Shown piece after piece: positions 1 to 5,121 of a DNA stretch of 8,547 bases. The stretch is from an uncultured Propionivibrio sp. Its GTDB lineage: Bacteria > Pseudomonadota > Gammaproteobacteria > Burkholderiales > Rhodocyclaceae. The notes below the pieces were generated by a model. That model ran no database searches. It saw only the letters and a list, made by a program, of their open reading frames with translations, and was not told where the DNA came from. Every line of letters starts with the position of its first letter. Within the stretch, counting starts at the first letter, position 1. The position numbers were made by a program, and so were the translations under genes. The DNA lies in assembly GCA_938040985.1 (NCBI GenBank), contig CALHZD010000001.1, positions 1-8,547 on the forward strand, given 5' to 3'.

Positions 1-64
1 GAATAATCCCTTCATAATCCAGCATCAATCTTGACGGAAAATTAATACTTATTGGACGCCAGAT

Positions 65-628
65 ATGGAGCATCCTCAAACGCAAAAAAGCTCAATAAAA
101 AATACAAAAAATGATAGATTAATATTACTTGTAACCAGCTACAATTTAACTTGGTTGTTTATTCCATATTTTCTTCCGCAAGGTTTGATTACTTTTCTTA
201 AACCCTATGCGCTGTTAGTTGCCAAAATTGTTCCTAATATTGTAGTCTTTGCAAATAATTCTCCCAACCCCGATCTGGTTTTGTGTGTATTTGCTATGCA
301 GTGGCTATCATGTCCTTTCTTTGTGACTCTTCTTTTACAGAGAGCCTGGTATCTCGAAAAAGAAAAAATCAGTTTTTCTAAACGATTATGTTTTATAATT
401 ATGTCATTCGCACTATTGTATTCTATTATTTTTTTACCAGAACAAATTTATATAGATCCTTTTTCATTTAGTAGAATAGATCGTATTTGTAAGCTACTGC
501 ATAACTATCTTTGGTATAACTTTTTTTTGGCATTCTCTATGGTGTGTTCTGCAACACTTCTTGTTGCTGCATTAATATTTGTACTTACAGGTTCACGTCG
601 TTTATCAGACGTGTTTGGTCGCAAATAA
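65..628 (+). CDS. Hypothetical four-helix integral membrane protein (187 aa), AT-rich
   Basis: I do not recognise the family. The 187-residue product has about four hydrophobic segments, near residues 19-37, 71-91, 107-124 and 149-174, with a further hydrophobic stretch at 43-63. A charged loop at 95-108 (WYLEKEKISFSKRL) and a basic C-terminus (GSRRLSDVFGRK) suggest both lie in the cytoplasm. There is no signal peptidase site. The ATG at 65 has only a weak GGA about 8 bases upstream, and no better start exists in the short open stretch before it. The gene is strikingly AT-rich against the GC-rich genes elsewhere in the window, which suggests horizontal acquisition. A short ORF with a strong ribosome site starts 16 bases after its stop. 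Length, helix layout and the 95-108 motif resemble the split ORF pair at 4238-4790. A membrane immunity protein is one possibility, but nothing in the sequence proves it. Bases 1-34 could be the 3' end of an upstream gene (last codons N-N-P-F-I-I-Q-H-Q-S), which cannot be judged from so little. Confidence 0.8.
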   Translation: MEHPQTQKSSIKNTKNDRLILLVTSYNLTWLFIPYFLPQGLITFLKPYALLVAKIVPNIVVFANNSPNPDLVLCVFAMQWLSCPFFVTLLLQRAWYLEKEKISFSKRLCFIIMSFALLYSIIFLPEQIYIDPFSFSRIDRICKLLHNYLWYNFFLAFSMVCSATLLVAALIFVLTGSRRLSDVFGRK

Positions 629-644
629 TTTTTGGGGGTTAATC

Positions 645-737
645 ATGCTTAATACTATTGATAGAAATTATCTCAATGATATGTATTCAGCGTTTGTTTC
701 GGGTTTTTCCGCCGTGGCAGATGCGTCATACTTCTAA
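645..737 (+). pseudogene. Truncated 5' stub of an unidentified gene (30 codons)
   Basis: An ATG 16 bases after the membrane-protein stop is preceded by a GGGGG tract at 634-638, a good ribosome binding site. The frame encodes 30 residues beginning MLNTIDRNYLNDMYSAFVSG, then FSAVADASYF and a TAA. The first two thirds are AT-rich like the upstream gene. Composition changes to GC-rich near 705-740, where the repeat region begins. I read this as the surviving start of a longer gene cut off at the repeat junction rather than a complete peptide gene, though a genuine 30-aa product cannot be excluded. The first residues are collinear with those encoded after 4801, which also follow a membrane-protein gene. 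The product family is not recognised. Confidence 0.4.
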
Positions 738-1000
738 GTAATAACGGCCTGAGCTTTTGACTTTTTTGGCGCACTGCCGGCCGAGCAGGATGAAACATCA
801 CATTCGGAATACGCAGATGGCAACCTGGCAAGCCGCAATAGAAAGTAAATCGCGCCCTTTGCAGCCAGCCACGCGGGAGCGAAGCTTCGCCGCCTAAATC
901 ACTGCTGCCGCGCGGGAGCAAACACCGCCATCTGAATAACAGCCAGCGTCGGCCGGAAACTCGCCAAAGTACTCATCACAACCTCGCCACAACGCCCGCC
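738..1000. other. Gene-free repeat-containing intergenic region
   Basis: I see no credible gene here: the open frames on either strand lack ribosome sites and recognisable protein features. The stretch holds the module described at 773-870, a perfect 12-bp palindrome GCGAAGCTTCGC at 879-890, and two related short blocks around GCGGGAGC (873-880 and 910-917). The segment from about 945 to 1000 resembles 2775-2822, which leads into the second 40-bp array, so homology between the two repeat regions extends beyond the 40-bp units. Confidence 0.55.
773..870 (+). repeat. Dispersed repeat module, copy 1 (related to 2984-3076)
   Basis: By eye this segment aligns with 2984-3076 in the same orientation. 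Shared landmarks in order are a CACAT(T/C)CG(G/A)AA(T/C)ACGCAG block, a CCGCA core followed by A-rich sequence, TAAATCG(C/T)GC and a final GCA(G/A)CCAGCC. The middle is more diverged and has small length differences. It lies upstream of the first 40-bp array, whereas copy 2 lies downstream of the second array, so the two repeat regions are not simple duplicates in one arrangement. Confidence 0.55.
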
Positions 1001-1400
1001 TCAAACCCCGTGTAAAACGGGCGTCTCCGAAGATCCTGCTCGCCAGCCCACTGTTTACAAGGGTTTCCGGCCTGCCTGCCCGCAAACGCCCTATGGACGC
1101 GGGCTGGCGGGCACGCTTACCCCGCAGCGCCTGCCATAGCTAGGACACGTCTGTCCTCACGCTCGCATCTTTTGCCTGGGTTTTTCTGAGCGGGTAGCCC
1201 GCATTGAGCAAGGTTCTCAGGGTTGCCGTCCCGCAATCCCTTGTCTAATAAGGTTTCCAGAGCTGCTACCCCGCAAACCCGTACCCAGTAAGGGTTTCGG
1301 GCACACCTGCTCGGAAACCCGCGTGGAATGGGCGTTCTGGCGATGGATGGCGCGCAGGCCACGTTTTACAAGGGCTACGGGCATGCCTATTCCGAAGCAT
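1001..1400 (+). repeat. Degenerate ~40-bp tandem repeat array A
   Basis: Units begin at 1001, 1041, 1081, then (after a diverged stretch of about 110 bp) at 1232, 1272, 1312, 1353 and 1393, a spacing of 40-41 bp. The approximate consensus begins CGCAAACCC, has TTTACNNGGGTTTCCGG in the middle and ends near GCCTATC. Most units contain a small dyad, for example CCCGTGTAAAACGGG (1007-1021) and AAACCC with GGGTTT (1275-1280 and 1292-1297). The period is not a multiple of three and frames are broken, so it is not a protein repeat. The first three units match, in the same order, units of the second array at 2823-2982. There are no unique spacers, so it is not CRISPR. Confidence 0.7.
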
Positions 1401-1578
1401 CAGTCCGCCGCTCCGGACAGGTGAGCAGCGGTTGAGGCACGCCGCGCTTTGTCTTCCGCTGCGCCTATCCGCAAGTTCCTGCACATTTCTAGAAACAGGC
1501 GGGAAGAAGCGGCCGTCGTGCAGACCCAACCGGCCGAAAGCAGAAACGGAATGCGGCGCGCCCCGGCGTTATCCGGCG
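1401..1578. other. Intergenic tail of repeat region A, downstream of the esterase gene
   Basis: No credible gene. Around 1467-1502 the text CCTATCCGCAAGTTCCTG followed by AGAAACAGGCGGG may be one more decayed 40-bp unit. At the esterase stop codon a 9-mer CCGGCGTTA occurs twice with a 10-bp period (1563-1571 and 1573-1581). I see no hairpin with a T-tract that would serve as an obvious terminator for the minus-strand esterase gene. Confidence 0.4.
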
Positions 1579-2688
1579 TTACTGTGGCTTGCGTTCGCTG
1601 TTGCGTTCCTTGTTGCGCTCTTCGCCGCGCGCCCCGTCGTGCTTTTCGCGCTCGGCCAGATTGCGGGCGAACAGCCATTTCAGGCCGTCGCTGATGGACG
1701 GCATCAGGCTGCTGGCATGCGTTTCCCGCGGGTAAACGGCCGTTTCGACGGCGCCGATCCTGTCGCCGGGCAAGGTCGCCAGGCGCTGGCTCAGGCGGCG
1801 GACGTTGCGCACCATGCCGCGCTGTTCGAGCACGGCCTGACGCTGCGCGCGAGACGGCAGATGCGGCGCGGCGGTCTGTTCATACTCGCCGACGCTCAGG
1901 CGGACGTCCACCGGCGGGTGCCGACGATCGGCAAAGCCGATCCAGTCTTGCAGCACGCGCTCGCCGTTCCACCAGATCGAGGGGCTGGCGATTAGATAAT
2001 GCCGGAAGCTGCCGGGATGGTTGAGCAGGGCATAGACGCCAAACAGGCCGCCGTAGGAATGGCCAAAGATCGCCTGCCGGTCGGGATCGATGCGGAAACG
2101 GCGGCTGATGTCCGCGCGCAGGGCGCCGGTGAGAAACGCATGGAACTTTTCCGCCCCGCCGAAGCGGGTGTGGCGGCGATCGCCGGTGTTGCCGTAATCG
2201 GCGGAAGGCGGCGTGTAATCCTCGGCGCGGGCGGCGGTATCGAGCAGACTGCGGCGAGAGTAGCCGACGCCGACGATGAGCAGCGGGGCGGCCCTGTTTT
2301 CCGCCGCGCGCATCACCATGTTCTGCGCCGCCATCGAAACCAGCGGGAACAGCAGATCGCCGTCCAGCACGTAGAGCACGGGATAGCCGCCGCGCGGCTC
2401 GTCGCCGGCGGCCGCAACCTGAATGCGATAGCGCCTGCCGGTTTCCGGCGAGGCCAGTTCATACTCCTGCGCACCGACCAGAACGGCGGGCGTCGGCGCG
2501 TCGGATGCGGATTCGGCGGGCGTCGATTCGGCGGCTGCGGCCTGGGGGGCGGGTGGAATCTGTGTGGCCGGCGCGGGCTGCGTGGTCTGAACGGCCTGCG
2601 TCGCCGCTGCGGTCTGCGCGGCGGGCGGCTCGGCGAACAGCGGCATTGCGTATAAACAGGCGGCCATAAGCGTCAACGGGTATTTCAT
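1579..2688 (-). CDS. Exported alpha/beta-hydrolase, esterase D / IroE-like (369 aa)
   Basis: Residues 1-19 form a signal peptide (MKYPLTLMAACLYAMPLFA, likely cleavage A19/E20), followed by a low-complexity Ala/Pro/Gln/Thr linker to about residue 68 and then an esterase-type alpha/beta-hydrolase domain. The nucleophile elbow is GHSYGG with S211, followed by the family-typical SPSIWW at 235-240. H324 in ETHASS is the likely catalytic histidine and E268 or E270 a candidate acid. This arrangement is typical of the putative-esterase family that includes IroE/Fes-type siderophore hydrolases and S-formylglutathione hydrolase relatives. Substrate cannot be deduced, and no siderophore genes are nearby. 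The tail (about 345-369) is highly charged. The frame stays open upstream to 2913, but that part is 40-bp repeat DNA. I choose 2688 because it gives the signal peptide, although only a weak GGA precedes it. The gene stands alone, flanked on both sides by related repeat arrays. Confidence 0.85.
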   Translation of the reverse strand: MKYPLTLMAACLYAMPLFAEPPAAQTAAATQAVQTTQPAPATQIPPAPQAAAAESTPAESASDAPTPAVLVGAQEYELASPETGRRYRIQVAAAGDEPRGGYPVLYVLDGDLLFPLVSMAAQNMVMRAAENRAAPLLIVGVGYSRRSLLDTAARAEDYTPPSADYGNTGDRRHTRFGGAEKFHAFLTGALRADISRRFRIDPDRQAIFGHSYGGLFGVYALLNHPGSFRHYLIASPSIWWNGERVLQDWIGFADRRHPPVDVRLSVGEYEQTAAPHLPSRAQRQAVLEQRGMVRNVRRLSQRLATLPGDRIGAVETAVYPRETHASSLMPSISDGLKWLFARNLAEREKHDGARGEERNKERNSERKPQ

Positions 2689-2822
2689 CGGCGGATTCCG
2701 GACAAGGATTGGATAAGCGGATTTTATGCCGATCCGAAGACGGCCGCGCGGGGTAAAACAAAAGCCTGACGCGCGCCGCAAAATACCTGCTGCCCGCCGC
2801 ATTAGTACGTACAACGCCTGTC
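2689..2822. other. Esterase upstream region
   Basis: This is the 5' side of the minus-strand esterase gene and should hold its promoter. Reading the minus strand, an AT-rich CATAAAAT at about 2722-2729 could be a -10 region, but I see no convincing -35 partner. From about 2775 the sequence starts to resemble 945-1000, the lead-in to the other repeat array (shared AGTAC and ACAACGCC landmarks). Confidence 0.3.
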
Positions 2823-2982
2823 CTGAATCCCGCGTAAAACGGGCATTTCCGAAGGTGCTGCCCGCTAGCCCAGTGTTTACGCGCGTTTCCGGACGGCCTA
2901 TCCGCCAGCCCAATGTTTACGCGGGTTCCCGGCTTACCTATTCGTAAACGCCCTATTGACGCGGGCTAGCAGCATGCCAGTT
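2823..2982 (+). repeat. ~40-bp tandem repeat array B (four units)
   Basis: Four consecutive 40-bp units start at 2823, 2863, 2903 and 2943. Units 2 and 3 share CGC(T/C)AGCCCA(G/A)TGTTTACGCG. Unit 1 (with CCCGCGTAAAACGGGC) matches the unit at 1001. Unit 3 matches the unit at 1041 in most positions. Unit 4 (CGTAAACGCCCTAT, then GACGCGGGCT) matches the unit at 1081. The order is therefore the same as in array A with one extra middle unit, which points to duplication of a pre-formed array or of a defined multi-unit element. Each unit contains short GC-rich arms around an A/T-rich centre, able to form a small hairpin. Confidence 0.75.
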
Positions 2983-2983
2983 G

Positions 2984-3076
2984 ATAGCCGGTCGTGCGTC
3001 ACATCCGAAACACGCAGGCAGTAGTAACTCGGCGGCGCCGCAGTAAAAAATAAATCGTGCTCTTCGCAACCAGCCG
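2984..3076 (+). repeat. Dispersed repeat module, copy 2 (related to 773-870)
   Basis: This segment directly follows array B and aligns with 773-870 on the same strand. It has the CACATCCGAAACACGCAG block at 3000-3017, CCGCAGTAAAAAATAAATCG at 3038-3057 and GCAACCAGCC at 3067-3076. It is part of the same dispersed repeat family as the 40-bp units, by position and by recurrence in both repeat regions. Confidence 0.5.
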
Positions 3077-3082
3077 ACCGCA

Positions 3083-3193
3083 TCACTCTCGACACTGCAC
3101 CTTTCCACAATCCACACTAAGCCCGTTGACAGCCGTATAGCAAAAGACTAGCCTGACCGCATCATCCGTGGCTTGGCGATTTCCTTCGCTCAT
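3083..3193 (-). CDS. Possible small ORF (36 aa) with strong ribosome site
   Basis: On the minus strand an ATG at 3193 is preceded by GGGAGGATTAG, a near-ideal Shine-Dalgarno sequence at good spacing. The frame runs 36 codons (starting MSEGNRQATDDAVRLVFCYT) to a TGA at 3083, next to the repeat module. The product matches no family I know and has no clear signal or membrane segment. It may be a real small protein, a truncated gene start, or chance. The ribosome site is the only positive evidence. Confidence 0.25.
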   Translation of the reverse strand: MSEGNRQATDDAVRLVFCYTAVNGLSVDCGKVQCRE

Positions 3194-3312
3194 CTAATCC
3201 TCCCAGATAGGAGCGAATAGAACCGGATTGGATATTTACCTAAAAACCTGGAAGTTCCGGATACCCGGCAATAGCAATGGTTGATGGTTTTTAAAATTAG
3301 AGGGTGAATTCA
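3194..3312. other. Intergenic region upstream of the second AT-rich block
   Basis: Composition shifts from GC-rich to AT-rich across this stretch. The only functional signal I can support is AGAGGG at 3299-3304, an apparent ribosome binding site for the next gene. A promoter for the plus-strand block would be expected here, but I cannot point to convincing -35 and -10 boxes. Confidence 0.35.
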
Positions 3313-4182
3313 TTGAAACGTTTGTTATGGTGCGTCGGGTTAATATTTCTGGCAATTCTTGCCGAAACAATATACATTGAATGGGCTTTAGACAGCACGT
3401 CACGGAGATTTGTCAAACAATCAGAGAATGTTAAAAAAGGCTTTATATTGAAAAGCGCTATTGCTTTATATGATACGCCGCGGCTTTATCGAAAAAAGCA
3501 TGCTTATGATGATTTAAACGAATTGATTTATTCTTTATTATATATCCGTGATAATACGGATGATTTTCTGTGGGGAATTTCTTCGGCAATTAATCTGATT
3601 AGCCAGGAGGTTAAAAAATATCCCAGAGATTCTAACGAATATCTATTCCTGCTCCAGAAGAAAATAGCAATTAGCAATCGATCGCCCGAACATATTAATG
3701 ACTTTAATAGCCTTCAGGAAGACGTTGATGATCTTGTCAAATTATCGAGCAGTCATGAAGATATACATCAGGAAGCCTATTCATTTATAGAAAGCATGTT
3801 ATATGCAGCCAATAGGTTCAGCATTGAAGCTGTATCGGGAAATGCTAATAAGTCGGAAACGCTGAACAAAATTGAAAATTTATATACAAAAGCCGTCGAT
3901 ACTTTAAAAAGAAACCCAGTTAATGAAGAAGCGTTGAATATTATAAAATTTAGTTATTATCATGGGTATGCAAAATGCCTTCTCGGAGATGAAAATGGAG
4001 GGAAGGATATGCTGGCCGCCGTTGATACGCTTTCAAAAAAATCTGATTCTTTTGATGAAGCGATGCTCATCAATTGGGACTGGGCATTTGTCGGGAATCT
4101 TACTTCACCCAGAAACCGTGGCCATTTTGCCTGCGGAAAATATGCACAAGAAATCCGGTCTTTGACGAAATCTTTTTATTGA
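3313..4182 (+). CDS. Hypothetical membrane-anchored helical protein (~289 aa), AT-rich
   Basis: No family is recognised. The product starts MKRLLWCVGLIFLAILAE, a single N-terminal membrane segment (about residues 4-22) with a basic head and no obvious cleavage site, so the rest is probably a periplasmic domain tethered to the inner membrane. The body looks entirely alpha-helical. Residues about 180-260 have amphipathic helix pairs reminiscent of TPR-like repeats (for example around YTKAVDTLKRNP and GYAKCLLGDENGGKDML), but no clean TPR consensus is visible. I place the start at the TTG at 3313 because AGAGGG at 3299-3304 sits at proper distance from it. A GTG at 3304, three codons earlier, overlaps that ribosome site and is less likely. 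The gene is AT-rich, like the two ORFs that follow on the same strand after 55 bp, and the three may be cotranscribed. Confidence 0.75.
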   Translation: MKRLLWCVGLIFLAILAETIYIEWALDSTSRRFVKQSENVKKGFILKSAIALYDTPRLYRKKHAYDDLNELIYSLLYIRDNTDDFLWGISSAINLISQEVKKYPRDSNEYLFLLQKKIAISNRSPEHINDFNSLQEDVDDLVKLSSSHEDIHQEAYSFIESMLYAANRFSIEAVSGNANKSETLNKIENLYTKAVDTLKRNPVNEEALNIIKFSYYHGYAKCLLGDENGGKDMLAAVDTLSKKSDSFDEAMLINWDWAFVGNLTSPRNRGHFACGKYAQEIRSLTKSFY

Positions 4183-4237
4183 TGAGTTAATAAAAAACTG
4201 TGTACCAGAAGTGTATAAGTTATCATGAGAGATACTT

Positions 4238-4582
4238 ATGTTTAAAAACCTTCTTGACTTTAAACGACACTCTATTTTCTTCTGGATTACATTAATATCG
4301 ACAGGATGTGTAACCATCCTTTCGATTATCACCATAGTCATACCGCTTTCACAAAACCCAATTCTTAAAAGGCTCTCTGATTTGTCGCTTGAATTAATGT
4401 GGCTGCATCGTGTTGGAAGTGAGTCTGACTATCCGGAGATTAGCAGAGTATATTATATTTTTACGATACCAATGACGATTGGTTTTTTTTGGGTTGTTAT
4501 GGCAATGGGCGAAACAAAAAGGTGGCTAATCAGAAATAGGAGCTTTGTCTATAAGGAAAGAAAAACTGAAAATCTATCATAG
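4238..4582 (+). CDS. Small membrane protein, N-terminal half of a probable split four-helix protein (114 aa)
   Basis: The product has two hydrophobic segments, about residues 13-36 and 71-90, separated by a polar loop (LKRLSDLSLELMWLHRVGSE), and a short charged C-terminus. The ATG at 4238 follows a GAGAG about 8 bases upstream. No family is recognised. The last 38 bases overlap the start of the next ORF in the +1 frame. Taken together, 4238-4790 would encode about 183 residues with four helices, nearly the length and layout of the 187-aa protein at 65-628. The frame switch falls exactly where that protein has its cytoplasmic loop. I therefore suspect a frameshifted single gene, although a two-subunit arrangement is possible. 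Confidence 0.65.
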   Translation: MFKNLLDFKRHSIFFWITLISTGCVTILSIITIVIPLSQNPILKRLSDLSLELMWLHRVGSESDYPEISRVYYIFTIPMTIGFFWVVMAMGETKRWLIRNRSFVYKERKTENLS

Positions 4583-4790
4583 ATTAAAACTTGTCTTGGC
4601 TTCCTTTGTTTTTGGTGTGCTTGCTGTTACTGGATGGTTGGGTTTTACGGCAGGTGATGCAAGATTAGCTTCTATTGGAAGTTCTCTTATTGATTTGATA
4701 TTGATGAGGTGGGTATTTCCTGCGGCAGTAGCAGTATGTCTTTTTTATGTTTTTGCGTGCCTTAAAAAAGCGATAACTGGAAAACTATAG
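4545..4790 (+). CDS. Small membrane protein, C-terminal half of a probable split four-helix protein (81 aa)
   Basis: The frame opens with a TTG at 4545. The AGGAG at 4538-4542 lies only two bases upstream, too close for normal initiation, and there is no other good start nearby. This argues that the ORF is the continuation of the preceding frame rather than an independent gene. It encodes hydrophobic segments at about residues 14-34 and 56-73 with a basic C-terminus (LKKAITGKL). Its beginning, LSIRKEKLKIYHRL, is collinear with WYLEKEKISFSKRL (residues 95-108) of the 65-628 protein, sharing KEK and the final RL. Family unknown. Its stop at 4788-4790 overlaps a TAGGAG ribosome site for the stub that follows. 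Confidence 0.5.
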   Translation: MSIRKEKLKIYHRLKLVLASFVFGVLAVTGWLGFTAGDARLASIGSSLIDLILMRWVFPAAVAVCLFYVFACLKKAITGKL

Positions 4791-4800
4791 GAGTATTAAC

Positions 4801-4854
4801 ATGGCAATGCAAATTACCAAAAATAATATTAAATAAGCCATAGGAGTTTTTTAA
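4801..4854 (+). pseudogene. Remnant 5' end of an unidentified gene, stop-interrupted
   Basis: An ATG at 4801 has an excellent ribosome site (TAGGAG at 4788-4793) but the frame stops after 11 codons (MAMQITKNNIK). Reading on past that TAA gives A-I-G-V-F and a second stop at 4852-4854. Aligned without gaps, I-T-K-N-N-I-K-stop-A-I-G-V-F parallels I-D-R-N-Y-L-N-D-M-Y-S-A-F of the stub at 645-737, with I, N and F identical and K/R, I/L, G/S and V/A conservative. Both stubs follow a membrane-protein gene directly. I read it as the decayed start of a homologous gene. The match is short, so this is tentative. Confidence 0.35.
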
Positions 4855-4876
4855 TCTATGTTTCTATTTAATAAAT

Positions 4877-4901
4877 GCCGCCATTTGCGGCTGTTTGTTT
4901 T
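4877..4901 (+). terminator. Probable intrinsic terminator, possibly bidirectional
   Basis: GCCGC (4877-4881) and GCGGC (4887-4891) pair around a CATTT loop and are followed on the plus strand by the T-rich TGTTTGTTTT (4892-4901). On the minus strand the same hairpin is followed by ATTTATTAAAT, so it could also stop transcription from the minus-strand SET gene. It lies between the convergent plus-strand AT-rich block and the minus-strand trio. The stem is only five pairs, so strength is uncertain. Confidence 0.5.
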
Positions 4902-5106
4902 AAGCCAGGACGCCTGCTTTTGTACATGATTGAAGCGGTGGCGGCTTGATCCGCTTTAGGCGCAAACTTCCTAAAAATCCCTAATCTGCTTTTTCGCAAA
5001 GCCGCCTGAAGGGTGGCGTGCCTGGCGGTGTATTTTATTCAGCGTTATTGAAGTTTTGGCAGGCCCGGTAATCGATGGGCGAAGCGATGTCCGATCTGCC
5101 GTTGAA
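4902..5106. other. Intergenic region between convergent gene blocks
   Basis: No gene is supported. A 23-codon frame beginning at 4858 runs through the terminator hairpin to 4929 and looks like chance. AAGCGG (4934-4939) and CCGCTT (4952-4957) could form a second, weaker stem. Composition rises from AT-rich to GC-rich along this stretch, marking the right edge of the AT-rich block. Confidence 0.35.
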
Positions 5107-5121
5107 GTCGGCTATGCCGAC
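5107..5121. other. Perfect inverted repeat overlapping the SET-gene stop codon
   Basis: GTCGGC and GCCGAC pair perfectly around a TAT loop, and the TAG stop of the minus-strand SET gene lies inside. On the minus strand the sequence after it (TTCAACGG) has no T-tract, so this is not a standard intrinsic terminator. It might stabilise the 3' end of the transcript or be coincidental. Confidence 0.3.

Noticed and set aside
894..1085. Minus-strand ORFs in the repeat region (894-1085, 1117-1362, 1266-1529)
   Set aside because: Their similar-looking peptide fragments (for example GRPETLVNSGLA and GVPETLTGYGFAG) come from the 40-bp DNA repeat read by chance in open frames. The period is not a multiple of three and no ribosome sites are seen.
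1001..1400. CRISPR array
   Set aside because: The periodic units are diverged along their entire length, with no constant repeat and variable spacer, and no cas genes are present.
1999..2655. Plus-strand ORF of 218 codons over the esterase gene
   Set aside because: It is a shadow of the GC-rich minus-strand gene: Gly/Arg-rich composition, no domain, and the opposite strand has a clear hydrolase.
2689..2913. N-terminal extension of the esterase to 2913
   Set aside because: The extra 75 codons read through the 40-bp repeat array and would bury the signal peptide. The start at 2688 gives a proper exported protein.
738..3303. Insertion sequence or transposon
   Set aside because: No transposase fragment, terminal inverted repeats or target-site duplication could be seen. 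The repeats are same-strand and internal.
4858..4929. 23-codon ORF after the second stub
   Set aside because: It has a distant ribosome site, runs through the terminator hairpin and has no recognisable protein features.
5001..5010. Neisseria-like DNA uptake sequence (GCCGCCTGAA)
   Set aside because: It is a single copy with a mismatch to known uptake words, and the gene content points to Burkholderiales.
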